DNA of 64,000 nt from Arcobacter arenosus (GTDB taxonomy: Bacteria; Campylobacterota; Campylobacteria; Campylobacterales; Arcobacteraceae). The stretch is taken from assembly GCF_005771535.1 (NCBI RefSeq), contig NZ_VANU01000006.1, forward strand, positions 1-64,000. The letters are read 5' to 3'. Positions 15,334 through 24,245 of this stretch are shown one piece after another. Both the position numbers and the translations under genes were made by a program. The notes under the pieces are model-generated. The model saw only the letters and a list, made by a program, of their open reading frames with translations, was not told where the DNA came from and ran no database searches. The first letter of the stretch is position 1. The number at the start of each line of letters is the position of its first letter.

Positions 15334-17109
15334 TTATTTATTCTTTATATATCCCATTTCAAGCAATTTATCATAAATCTGACTTACAACTTTACCTGCC
15401 GCACTTCCACCATGCCCACCATGCTCAACTAAAACTGTTACTACATATTGTGGATTTTTATAAGGTCCATAGGTTGTAAGCCAAGCATGAGATCTGTGGT
15501 AATACTCCAATTCACTCTCTTTCATTCTTACTTTTTCTTCTTGTGGTATAGTAACAACTTGAGCAGTACCTGTTTTACCTGCAATTGTTACTTTAGAATT
15601 TATATAATTTGTTGCTGTACCTTTTTTATGGTTAATTACTTCATACATACCTTTTCTAATAATTTTCATATGAGCTGGATTAAATTTAATCTCTTTTGGT
15701 TCTTCAAAATTATCTTTTGCAAAATGGGGTTTTGGAAGTTTACCAGATGCTAAAAAAGCAGTATATCTTGCAATTTGCATTGGTGTTACAGACATATAAC
15801 CTTGCCCAATAGAGGCATTAATAGTATCTCCAATATACCAAGGTTGCTTAAACTTATGTTGTTTCCAATCTTTATTTGGATTTGTTGCATAAAATTCGTT
15901 TGTAAGTTCAATTCCTGTTTCTTCGCCAATTCCATATTTAGCTAAAGTTTTTGATATTTTATTTATACCAATTTCTAAACTACCTTTATAAAAAAAGTCA
16001 TCACAACTTTCTCTAATAGCTTTTGTAAAACCAACTCTTCCATGTCCAGTTGTTTTCCAACATCTAAAGTTTCTTCGACCAATTTTTATAAAACCATTAT
16101 CATAAACTTCAAAATCAGGTTTTAGTCCATTTTCCAAAAATGAAAGTGCGATTCCCATTTTGATAACAGAACCAGGGGGATATTTACCATTTACAAGTTT
16201 ATTTGTGAAAGGGTGGTTGAAATCATTTCTCATAGCTTCCCAATCTTTTACTGAGATACCATCTACAAATATATTATTATCAAACTCTGGATAAGAACCT
16301 GCAGCTAAAACCTCTCCATTATTTGAGTCCATTACTATAACTGCACCACTTTTACCTTCAAAAATTTTTTGAATATATTTTTGTAATTCAATATCAATTG
16401 AAGTATGTAGGTCATTATTTGATGTGGGTTCAATTTCATCTAAAACTTCAATCTCTTTATTTAGAGCATTTACTTTAATACTTTTTTCACCAAGTTTTCC
16501 TTGAAGTTTATTATTGTAGTATTTTTCTAAACCATTTTTACCAATAATCCCACTATATTTTGAAAATTCATTATTTTCAATATCTCTTTTTGTAGCTTTT
16601 CCAACATAACCAATTATATGAGAACCATTTTTACCATATGGATATACTCTTTTTACTTCAGGTTTAATTTTTATATCATCGTTTGAATTAAAGATTGTAT
16701 ATTTATCAAAAAAGTCATCATAAGGAATAAATTCGATTACCTTCACAAAATCATGTTTATAGTTTGAGTCTAGTTTTTTATATTCTTTATATAACTTTTC
16801 TTTTTCATATTGAGGTAAGTGTTTATTAATTAATGTAACAAGTTGATCTAGTTTATACATATTTTTATAAGATCTTAAATGGGGTTTTATATTTATTGAA
16901 AAACCAATTTTATTCATGGCAAGTGGTACGCCATTTCTATCTTTGATAATACCTCTATTGGGTACTTCAAAAACTTTTTTAATATAGTTTCTTTTTGAAA
17001 GCTCTTCATAATATGTATTTGATTTAATACTTAGAAAATAAACTCTAGATAATAAAGTTAACAATACAATAAAGATTAAAATCAGGGCTATATTAACTCT
17101 ATTTTTCAA
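15334..17109 (-). CDS. mrdA: Penicillin-binding protein 2, peptidoglycan transpeptidase
   Basis: PBP2 crosslinks side-wall peptidoglycan as part of the elongasome (with RodA and the Mre proteins). The 591-residue protein has one N-terminal membrane anchor (about 5-25), a pedestal domain (PNRGIIKDRNG, IIGYVGK, GKNGLEKYY) and a transpeptidase domain with the active-site serine in PPGSVIKM (Ser314, Lys317), SCD (SxN motif position) and AGKTGTAQ near 517. Length fits the family. It overlaps the upstream MreD-like gene by 4 bp, so the two are translated together. Confidence 0.95.
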   Translation of the reverse strand: MKNRVNIALILIFIVLLTLLSRVYFLSIKSNTYYEELSKRNYIKKVFEVPNRGIIKDRNGVPLAMNKIGFSINIKPHLRSYKNMYKLDQLVTLINKHLPQYEKEKLYKEYKKLDSNYKHDFVKVIEFIPYDDFFDKYTIFNSNDDIKIKPEVKRVYPYGKNGSHIIGYVGKATKRDIENNEFSKYSGIIGKNGLEKYYNNKLQGKLGEKSIKVNALNKEIEVLDEIEPTSNNDLHTSIDIELQKYIQKIFEGKSGAVIVMDSNNGEVLAAGSYPEFDNNIFVDGISVKDWEAMRNDFNHPFTNKLVNGKYPPGSVIKMGIALSFLENGLKPDFEVYDNGFIKIGRRNFRCWKTTGHGRVGFTKAIRESCDDFFYKGSLEIGINKISKTLAKYGIGEETGIELTNEFYATNPNKDWKQHKFKQPWYIGDTINASIGQGYMSVTPMQIARYTAFLASGKLPKPHFAKDNFEEPKEIKFNPAHMKIIRKGMYEVINHKKGTATNYINSKVTIAGKTGTAQVVTIPQEEKVRMKESELEYYHRSHAWLTTYGPYKNPQYVVTVLVEHGGHGGSAAGKVVSQIYDKLLEMGYIKNK

Positions 17110-17546
17110 ATTAGAACTCCAAATAAGATAAAATCAATTATAAGATTAATTACTAAAATTGCTACAAAATAAAAGCTTATTTGATGGTCAATTGACCAAA
17201 CAATTGTAACACCTAAATAAAATACTGTCATATAAATATAACTATTTAAACTACTAAAAGTGAAAATTCTATTAATATTTGGTACTAAAAAAACATATAC
17301 AAAAGTTGCAAGTAGAAATAAGGATAATGGCTTAAATCCATTATTTAATTCAATAAAAGTTAATGCAAGAATTACAACAGTAAAAGAATAATAATATCTT
17401 TTTTTAAGGCACACAAAAAATGCCATAAATAAAATTCCTAAGGTTAAAATAGGGAAAAATATTATTGATGATATTGTATTAACTATAACAATTGCAATAG
17501 CAAGTAATACTATAAAAAAAGGATTATCAAGATTGTTGAGTCTCAT
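17106..17546 (-). CDS. Small polytopic membrane protein, MreD-like
   Basis: The protein has 146 residues with four to five hydrophobic helices and few charges. Its position directly upstream of and overlapping mrdA by 4 bp, its size and its topology fit the rod-shape protein MreD, which sits in the elongasome. Sequence motifs in this family are weak, so the call rests mainly on context. It might instead be a lineage-specific elongasome membrane protein. Confidence 0.55.
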   Translation of the reverse strand: MRLNNLDNPFFIVLLAIAIVIVNTISSIIFFPILTLGILFMAFFVCLKKRYYYSFTVVILALTFIELNNGFKPLSLFLLATFVYVFLVPNINRIFTFSSLNSYIYMTVFYLGVTIVWSIDHQISFYFVAILVINLIIDFILFGVLI

Positions 17547-17607
17547 TATCAGTTATGTCTTTGTTTTTGTGGATTATATTATAAATGAACTTATATATAA
17601 ATCAATA

Positions 17608-17901
17608 TTACTTTTGTTCTAGTTCTCTTTTTTTTCGTTCAAGGCTTGTTAAGTCATAAATAAATGAGAAGATTTCTGAAACAGCTTTATACATAGAGTC
17701 GGGTATCTCCTTATCTATATCTAATGCAGACAAAAGTTCAACTAAATCTTCATCTTTTTTTATTGGTATTTCATTGTTTTCGGCTACTTTTATAATGTTT
17801 TTTGCTAATTCTCCTGTTCCTTTAGCTATTACTTTTGGTGCATTGTCAACATCAATATCATAACCTAGTGCAACAGCTTTTTTAAGCTTGTTTTTTTCCA
17901 T
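17608..17901 (-). CDS. flhX: Stand-alone FlhB C-terminal domain (FlhX)
   Basis: At 97 residues it matches only the cytoplasmic domain of FlhB/YscU switch proteins: KKAVALGYDIDVDNAPKVIA, KGTGELAKNIIKVAENN and PIKKDEDLVELLSALDI. It lacks the four membrane helices and the NPTH autocleavage site; the family's cleaved C-terminal fragment starts about where this protein does. Campylobacterota carry such a protein, known as FlhX, which can stand in for the FlhB C-terminal fragment in export specificity switching. It is one base from the FliK-like gene upstream, which fits a joint role in hook-length control. Confidence 0.88.
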   Translation of the reverse strand: MEKNKLKKAVALGYDIDVDNAPKVIAKGTGELAKNIIKVAENNEIPIKKDEDLVELLSALDIDKEIPDSMYKAVSEIFSFIYDLTSLERKKRELEQK

Positions 17902-17902
17902 T

Positions 17903-19564
17903 TTATACCCTTATATCAAGATCAAAACTAGGATTTATAAAATCATTGTTTTGGTTAAACTGGTTCATTTGTTTTTGTTCTTTTGTATCTTCTTTTTTTA
18001 TATTCACAATTTTAATATTTACAGGTATTAAGTCAACAGAATTTAATGAACTTCTTAATTTTGGAAGAGATTCTTGTAAAGTTTTCTTGAAACTATCTTT
18101 AGAAGCATAAATTGTTAAATCTAATTTATTTTTATCATACAAAGCTAAAAGCAGGTTTGTTTCTCCAAACTCCTTTAATGATAAATTGATTTCACAATAA
18201 AATTTATCTTCATTGATTTTTTTCATTGAGATTGAACCCTCATCTAACATATCCCATAAAAAAGGTATATATACATTGTTTGAATTAGAAACTAATGATT
18301 GCAATTGATGATATTCAATTTGAGTAATAAGTCTATCAATTTGTTTTATAGTCTCTTGGGAATTGGAATCCCCCTTTGAAATTAATTCAGCTTGTACCTG
18401 TAAAAGCAAAGCTTTCATATCGTTTTGTATAGGGTTTGATTCTTTTGGTAAAAAATTATTTGGGTTTTGAATTAAATTATTTATAATAGTTTCAAGTTTA
18501 TGTATAGTCTTATTTATATTTTGATGAAGATTTAAATTTTCACTACTTGAAGAGAGATTTTGTATTGATGTTTTTAAGTTTGTCAAAAGAGAATCTAAAT
18601 TTGTAGCAAAATTGCTTTGAAAACCACTTTGATTTAAATTAGGTAAATCGATTTTTGTAAAAAGATTTTGTAAATTTAACAATTTATCAATTAGTTGGTT
18701 TAATGGTTTTGTATCTATACCTTTTATATTTACTAGTTCTTGTTTTAAAGTTAATAAAGTCTCTAGTGTTTTGGTGTTTATTATCTCTTTATTATTTAAC
18801 AAATTATTTTCAACTTGTGTATTTGTATTTGCAATTTTTGATTCTACAAGTTGAGCTTGAGAAGATAAGTTTTCAAGCTTTTGAGTTAGATTACTTAAAT
18901 TTGTAACTTCTTTTGAAGAAATATTTGACAATAGATTTTGTAAATTAGAAACTAAAGTTTTAAGTTCTCCTTGCAAGTTATTAGGAGTAATTGTTTGATT
19001 TGAATTTGTTTGTAATATCTTATCAATTAGATTAGTGATATTTTTTGCTTCTAAATTTGGAATATCTTTTATAAGGGTTTTTATTTGTGTTAATAACTCA
19101 GCTATGTTTTTAGGTAGATTCCCTTGATTGCCTATTTCTAAATTGATTTGATTTGCAATTTTTGACTCTAAAAAAATACCTGATTTATCAATCATTTGTT
19201 TTAATGAATTTTCATCTAAATTTGTAATATTTTTTAATAGTGTATCTATTTGATTAGTAAATTTATCTAAAGAAGGGTTCGTTTTTAATTGGGATAATAC
19301 TTGTTCAATTGATTTTGAAAAGTTTTGTTCCATTTTAAAAATATTTGTGTCTTTTAAAAAGTTTTGAATACTTACTTGACTTTTATCTGAAGTTTTTAAA
19401 TTTTCAAAGAGATTTTTTAAAATATCCCCAACTGTAGCAGTTCCATTTTGAAATTTTTGTAAAGTTTGTGCATCAGCATTTTTTAATGTTTCTTTTAAGA
19501 CTTTATTGTCATTTGGTAGTAAAATATTCAAAAGGTTGTTGTTATTTGAAACTATCATACACAA
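17903..19564 (-). CDS. fliK: FliK-like flagellar hook-length control protein
   Basis: The 553-residue protein is mostly a long Asn/Gln/Leu/Lys-rich, helix-forming region with repeated LxxLLxxLKxx patterns (about 20-400). A compact C-terminal domain follows (about 420-520; FYCEINLSLKEFGETNLLLA, LPKLRSSLNSVDLIPV), similar in pattern to the FliK/Flg_hook domain that contacts FlhB. FliK acts as a secreted ruler that tells the export gate to switch from hook to filament substrates. The neighbouring flhX supports this. The N-terminal MCMIV could start at Met1 or Met3. The assignment is by pattern and context, not by strong residue motifs. Confidence 0.65.
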   Translation of the reverse strand: MCMIVSNNNNLLNILLPNDNKVLKETLKNADAQTLQKFQNGTATVGDILKNLFENLKTSDKSQVSIQNFLKDTNIFKMEQNFSKSIEQVLSQLKTNPSLDKFTNQIDTLLKNITNLDENSLKQMIDKSGIFLESKIANQINLEIGNQGNLPKNIAELLTQIKTLIKDIPNLEAKNITNLIDKILQTNSNQTITPNNLQGELKTLVSNLQNLLSNISSKEVTNLSNLTQKLENLSSQAQLVESKIANTNTQVENNLLNNKEIINTKTLETLLTLKQELVNIKGIDTKPLNQLIDKLLNLQNLFTKIDLPNLNQSGFQSNFATNLDSLLTNLKTSIQNLSSSSENLNLHQNINKTIHKLETIINNLIQNPNNFLPKESNPIQNDMKALLLQVQAELISKGDSNSQETIKQIDRLITQIEYHQLQSLVSNSNNVYIPFLWDMLDEGSISMKKINEDKFYCEINLSLKEFGETNLLLALYDKNKLDLTIYASKDSFKKTLQESLPKLRSSLNSVDLIPVNIKIVNIKKEDTKEQKQMNQFNQNNDFINPSFDLDIRV

Positions 19565-19612
19565 AGTATACCATAATCAGTTAAATGATTATTATAATAA
19601 ACTAGTTATTAA

Positions 19613-19641
19613 TTGACTTCAAATTATATTTTTTGTAGAAT
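19613..19641 (+). promoter_or_regulatory. Sigma-70 promoter of fliW
   Basis: TTGACT (19613-19618) and TAGAAT (19636-19641) are separated by exactly 17 bp. Transcription would start near 19649, about 16 bases before the fliW ATG at 19665, with AAGGAAG as ribosome binding site. Confidence 0.65.
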
Positions 19642-19664
19642 CACATCACACAAAAAGGAAGTAA

Positions 19665-20039
19665 ATGAGTTATAAAGTTGTAATTCCAATTGATGGTTGT
19701 AAAGATGAAACAGAGTTTGAATTAACTAAACTTGATGATTTTTTTTCAGTAATCAAAGGTAATGATACTGGTATAACTCTTAGGTTAATGAGTTTTGGAG
19801 CTTTGAAATCTTTAGCTTTTGAACTTCCTGAAGATTTTAAAAATAAACTTGAAATTAAATCTATAGAAGATATTTCTATTTTTTATATTTTTGTTTTACA
19901 AACTCAAGTTTCAGAATCTTCTATGAATATCTTCTCACCTGTAATTATAAATGAAAAATCAAAAAAAATGGGTCAAATCCATTTAAATCTAGAAGAGTTA
20001 GGACTTGAAAGTCTTAATGATATATTACCAAGTTTATAG
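19665..20039 (+). CDS. fliW: Flagellar assembly factor FliW
   Basis: FliW binds flagellin and the translational repressor CsrA, linking flagellin supply to its translation. The 124-residue protein shows the family core: LMSFGALKSLAFELPEDF, IFYIFVLQTQ, MNIFSPVIINEKSKKMGQ. Length is typical. Its own promoter sits just upstream. No csrA is adjacent; the next genes are a hypothetical protein and recD2 in the same direction. Confidence 0.9.
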   Translation: MSYKVVIPIDGCKDETEFELTKLDDFFSVIKGNDTGITLRLMSFGALKSLAFELPEDFKNKLEIKSIEDISIFYIFVLQTQVSESSMNIFSPVIINEKSKKMGQIHLNLEELGLESLNDILPSL

Positions 20040-20047
20040 TTTTGAAT

Positions 20048-20401
20048 ATGCACGAAAAACAATTAAGAATACGATATATTAGAGTTTTAGAAAAGTTTTT
20101 TACTAGAACAATCTCTTTATTAAAATTAGAAAATTTTGACAAAGAGCTTTTTAAAGAAAGAACACTGAAAAACTATGAGGATATGAAAAGAGTTAAATCT
20201 GTACCTTTGGATTCAAACTATTTAAGGTCTTTAATAGCTTTTATAAATAAAACCCTAAGCTATATAGAAAACTCAAGTGATAGTTTTGAAGATGAAAGGG
20301 ATACATTATTAAAAGATGCAAACCTTCTACAAAAAGAGAAAAACAAAAGTTCCTACAAAAAAGATAAACACAAAAAAAGTAAATTTGATGATGGATATTG
20401 A
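20048..20401 (+). CDS. Hypothetical basic protein between fliW and recD2
   Basis: About 117 residues, soluble, helical and highly charged, ending in a Lys-rich tail (KKDKHKKSKFDDGY). No family is recognised. ATG at 20048 is taken as start; a TTG two codons earlier (20042) is also possible, and neither has a good ribosome binding site. It follows fliW by 8 bp, and its stop codon overlaps the ATG of recD2 (TGATG), so it is probably translated as part of that operon. Confidence 0.6.
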   Translation: MHEKQLRIRYIRVLEKFFTRTISLLKLENFDKELFKERTLKNYEDMKRVKSVPLDSNYLRSLIAFINKTLSYIENSSDSFEDERDTLLKDANLLQKEKNKSSYKKDKHKKSKFDDGY

Positions 20402-22695
20402 TGTCTGAAGATATTCAAGAAAATGAGAAACTTTTTAATCTATCTGGCGTAATAAAAAAAGTACTATATCAAAATGCAGAAACCAAATATGTTATTGCAG
20501 TACTAGAAAATAATCAAAAAATATGTGGAACTTATTTTGATACAGATTTAGAAAAATTAGTAGGGGAAGAGATTTTACTTAAAGGGGATTGGACAACCCA
20601 TAAAAAATATGGGGTTCAATTTGAATTTCAAACTCTAGAATTAAAAGAAGCAGAGATGTTTTTCTTTTTAACTAAGATTGTTAAAGGGGTTGGTAAAAAA
20701 TTTGCCCATGAATTATTAGAAAAATATTCTGAAGATAAGCTTGTTGAGATTTTAAATGAAAATCCAAGTGAACTTTTAAAGTTCAAAGGTATTAAAGAAA
20801 AAAAGCTAGATAAAATAGTAAGTTCATGGCAAAAATTTAAACACCTAAGGGAACTTGGAAAGTTTTTATCAAAGTTTGGAGTTACTTCAAATCTAATTAA
20901 TAAAATTTATTCTCATTTTAGTGAAGTTGATAATTTAATTGAAAAAATAGAAAAAAATCCATATCTATTAATACAAATAAAAGGGATTGGATTTAAAAGA
21001 GCCGATGAGATAGCAAAATCTTTGGGAATAGATCCTAAAAGTGATTTTAGAATAAATGCATGTATAAACTATACATTAAGAGAATTTTGTGACAATAATG
21101 GAAACTCTTCAATAGATAAATCACATCTTTATAAAATTTTAGATGAATCTTTACATTTTAATAATGAAGATATTTTATATGAAAATGTTATTACAAAGAT
21201 GCTTGTTGAAGAACAAATATTTCAAACAACTCCTAATAGATTATCTCCATCAATGCTTTATAATGCAGAACGAAGAATTTTAGATTTCTTTGAGAGAAGA
21301 AAAAATGACTTAAATAGGAAGATAATATCAAGTTTTGATGAATACCTTGAAAAAAAACAAATATCATTAGGTTTTGAATTAAGTACTGAACAAAAAAAAG
21401 CAGTTGAATTAATCAATAATGGGAATAAAACACTTTTTTTAATTGGTTATGCAGGAACAGGTAAATCAACATCAAGTAGGGCAGTTTTAGAACTACTTGA
21501 AGAGATAGTATCATATGATGATATTATAACTATTGCTTTAAGTGGAATTGCCTCTCAGCGAATCTCTGATACCACGGGATATAATAGTAGTACTATTCAA
21601 TCACTTTTTGTAAAACATGAGGATAAAGAATTTTTCCCCCATAAGGTTATCTTACTTGATGAAGCATCAATGGTAAACTCTGTTATGTTTTATAATCTTA
21701 TAAAAAAAATATCAGATGATACAATTTTCATAGTTGTAGGTGATGATGGACAGCTTCCTGCAATTGGGGCAGGAAATATTTTAGCTGATGCTATAAAACA
21801 TGAATTAGCTCCAATATGCAAACTTACAAAAATATATAGACAAAGCCAAGACCAAGCAATAGCTGTAATTGCAAATGATATTAGAGAAGGGAATATCCCT
21901 GAATATGAAAAAGATTATCAAGATTTTAAATTTGTTAACGTATCAATAAATAATTATTATGGAGTAAAAAATTCAAGTACGCAAAATGAATTTTCAAATG
22001 TAAGGGCGAATATAAGTGAAAATATTTTAAATACAATTTTAAATATTTCAAGTCATTATATTGAGGGTTTTTATGATTTTATTAAGAAAAAAGATATATC
22101 AAAAGCATTGACTTTATTTCAAGTGATTACCCCTATGAAAGCTGGACCTTTGGGGGTTGAAAATTTAAATATGCAATTGCAAACATTATTTAATCATACT
22201 AAAGCAAAAGGTTATAAAACTAAGCTTTATGAGTTTAGAATGACTGATAAAGTTATACATATTAAAAATGAAAACATGAAAGCTCAGACTATGAAAATGT
22301 ATAAATCTGGTTCTAGTGAGTTTTTAGAAAAAAGAGTTTTTAATGGTCAGTTAGGGCTAATAATAAAACTTGATTTTGAAGAAAATAATGTGATTGTTTT
22401 ATACCCAAATGATGATATGGTAGTTTTCTATGATTTTGATGAATTAACTAATCTTTTATCTTTAGCATATTGCTTAACAATACATAAAACACAAGGAATG
22501 GAGTATGAAAATGCTTTGATTCCAATGAGTTTTTCCCACTATATTATGCATAATACAAAGCTCCTTTATACCGCAATTACAAGGGCGAAAAAGATGTGTT
22601 TTATCGTTGGTGAAGAGGATGCTTTTAAAAGTGCTTGCAAAAGAATTGAAACAACAAAAAGAGAATCTGTAATCAACGATTTACTTTCAAAATAA
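20401..22695 (+). CDS. recD2: RecD2-type SF1B DNA helicase
   Basis: The protein has 764 residues when started at ATG 20401; a TTG one codon earlier is less likely. The N-terminal OB-like domain and helix-hairpin-helix repeats (KIVKGVGKKFAHELLEKY, GIKEKKLDKI, KGIGFKRADEIAKSLG) are typical of RecD2. Helicase motifs follow: Walker A GYAGTGKST (Lys355), motif II LLDEASMV, motif III VVGDDGQLPAIGAG, and the C-terminal UvrD-like TIHKTQGMEY and YTAITRAKKM. RecD2 is a 5'-3' helicase that works outside RecBCD in DNA repair. A central insert rich in Asn and Ser (about 520-560) looks lineage-specific. Confidence 0.93.
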   Translation: MSEDIQENEKLFNLSGVIKKVLYQNAETKYVIAVLENNQKICGTYFDTDLEKLVGEEILLKGDWTTHKKYGVQFEFQTLELKEAEMFFFLTKIVKGVGKKFAHELLEKYSEDKLVEILNENPSELLKFKGIKEKKLDKIVSSWQKFKHLRELGKFLSKFGVTSNLINKIYSHFSEVDNLIEKIEKNPYLLIQIKGIGFKRADEIAKSLGIDPKSDFRINACINYTLREFCDNNGNSSIDKSHLYKILDESLHFNNEDILYENVITKMLVEEQIFQTTPNRLSPSMLYNAERRILDFFERRKNDLNRKIISSFDEYLEKKQISLGFELSTEQKKAVELINNGNKTLFLIGYAGTGKSTSSRAVLELLEEIVSYDDIITIALSGIASQRISDTTGYNSSTIQSLFVKHEDKEFFPHKVILLDEASMVNSVMFYNLIKKISDDTIFIVVGDDGQLPAIGAGNILADAIKHELAPICKLTKIYRQSQDQAIAVIANDIREGNIPEYEKDYQDFKFVNVSINNYYGVKNSSTQNEFSNVRANISENILNTILNISSHYIEGFYDFIKKKDISKALTLFQVITPMKAGPLGVENLNMQLQTLFNHTKAKGYKTKLYEFRMTDKVIHIKNENMKAQTMKMYKSGSSEFLEKRVFNGQLGLIIKLDFEENNVIVLYPNDDMVVFYDFDELTNLLSLAYCLTIHKTQGMEYENALIPMSFSHYIMHNTKLLYTAITRAKKMCFIVGEEDAFKSACKRIETTKRESVINDLLSK

Positions 22696-22779
22696 AATTA
22701 AGCATAAGAATAATTAATTTACCTATTTAAAAGCATTCTTTGAGTATCATATCCAAAATTTTTAAGAGGATAATATTTT

Positions 22780-24243
22780 ATGATTTCTTGGATGCAGAGA
22801 CACAAAAAATGGCTTGTTATAACAATTTGGATAAGTACTATTGCTTTTGTTGGAGCTGGTTTTGTAGGATGGGGGTCTTATGACTATGGTTCAAAGAGTG
22901 GAGCAGTTGCAGTTGTAGGTGATAGAGAAGTAACAGTTAGTGAATACCAAAGGGAATATTCATCACTATACGATCAATATGCAAGAATTTTTGGACAACA
23001 GTTTAACCAAGAGATGGCTGATCAATTAAAATTAAAAGAAGCAGCTTACAATATGGTAATTCAAAAAAATCTTATTCTTTCATTTGCAGACGAGATAGGA
23101 TTAGATGTTACAGATGAAGAAGTTGCAAAAGAGTTAGTTAAAATACCAGCGTTTATAAAAGATGGTAAATTTAATAAAGATACTTACATTACTGTTTTAA
23201 ATCAAAACAGAACAAATCCAACTGAATTTGAAGCAAATGTAAAAAGAGATTTGTTATTACAAAAAGTTGAAAAAATCTTCAGTGTTAAGGCTAATAAAAC
23301 TGAATTAGAAAATTTAAACAAATTACTTTTTTCTCAAGATGATATCTCAATTAAAATCTTAAGTTCAAATGATATAAATGTAACAATAAATGAAGATGAA
23401 TTAAAAAAATATTGGGAAGAGAATAAAGATAATTATAAATCACAAAGTGCAATCTCTTACGAGTATGATGAAGTTTCTTTAATTTCTGGTTCTTATTCTG
23501 AGCAAGAGATTACAGAGTATTACAATATGAACAAAACTGATTTGAAAAAAGAAGATGGAAAGATTAAATCATTAGATGAAGCAAAAGATGACATTGTAAA
23601 AGCTTTAGATTTAAAAGAAACAAAAAAAGAAGCCTTAAAAAAATATTTAGCAATTAAAAAAGGTGAAGCTTCTTTAACAGCTAAAAATAGAGTTAATGAG
23701 ATTGCATTAAATTTTGGGGAAGAAAATAATAAAGAGATTCTAGATGCAGTGCCAGGAGATTTATTAAAACCTTTCTTGGTTGATGAGAAATATATCATTG
23801 TAAAAATTACAAATAGAATCCCACCTAAAACTTTATCTTTTGAAGATGCAAGAGCTAAAGTTGTTGTTGATTTTGAGGCAATTCAAAAAGCTAAAGGGCT
23901 TGATGAACTTGCGAAAAAATCTTTAGAAAATTTTGATGGTAAAAATATTGGTTTAGTTTCAAGGGATTCAGTTGATAAAATTGATGGTCTTGCAAGAGAT
24001 GAAGCATTAACTTTTTTAAACCAATTATTTTCAACTACACAGAAACAAGGTACAATTTCACTTGGTGAGAAAGTTGTAGTTTATAAAATTAACAGTTCTA
24101 AACTAGCTTCTTATGATGCTTCAAAGGATGAAGCTGTTAAAACTACAATGAATAATCTTTATAACCAAGAATTAATGAATAGTTTAGTTAAAAATTTAGA
24201 AAATAGATATGAAGTACAATCTTCTGTAACATTCGAGGAGTAA
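22780..24243 (+). CDS. ppiD: Periplasmic folding factor PpiD/SurA-like
   Basis: The 487-residue protein begins with MISWMQRHKKWLVITIWIST, an uncleaved membrane anchor, followed by a SurA-type N-terminal chaperone region (VVGDREVTVSEYQREY, DEIGLDVTDEEV, about 40-190). A region corresponding to the parvulin domain lies at about 225-380, but its sequence looks degenerate. Most likely it is an inner-membrane-anchored chaperone that helps outer-membrane and secreted proteins fold. It precedes ftsA by 2 bp, forming an operon with ftsAZ. Confidence 0.85.
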   Translation: MISWMQRHKKWLVITIWISTIAFVGAGFVGWGSYDYGSKSGAVAVVGDREVTVSEYQREYSSLYDQYARIFGQQFNQEMADQLKLKEAAYNMVIQKNLILSFADEIGLDVTDEEVAKELVKIPAFIKDGKFNKDTYITVLNQNRTNPTEFEANVKRDLLLQKVEKIFSVKANKTELENLNKLLFSQDDISIKILSSNDINVTINEDELKKYWEENKDNYKSQSAISYEYDEVSLISGSYSEQEITEYYNMNKTDLKKEDGKIKSLDEAKDDIVKALDLKETKKEALKKYLAIKKGEASLTAKNRVNEIALNFGEENNKEILDAVPGDLLKPFLVDEKYIIVKITNRIPPKTLSFEDARAKVVVDFEAIQKAKGLDELAKKSLENFDGKNIGLVSRDSVDKIDGLARDEALTFLNQLFSTTQKQGTISLGEKVVVYKINSSKLASYDASKDEAVKTTMNNLYNQELMNSLVKNLENRYEVQSSVTFEE

Positions 24244-24245
24244 TT

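Noticed and set aside
20398-20400. TTG start for recD2 one codon before the ATG
   Set aside because: The ATG at 20401 overlaps the previous stop codon (TGATG), the usual coupling arrangement, and gives the normal N-terminus.
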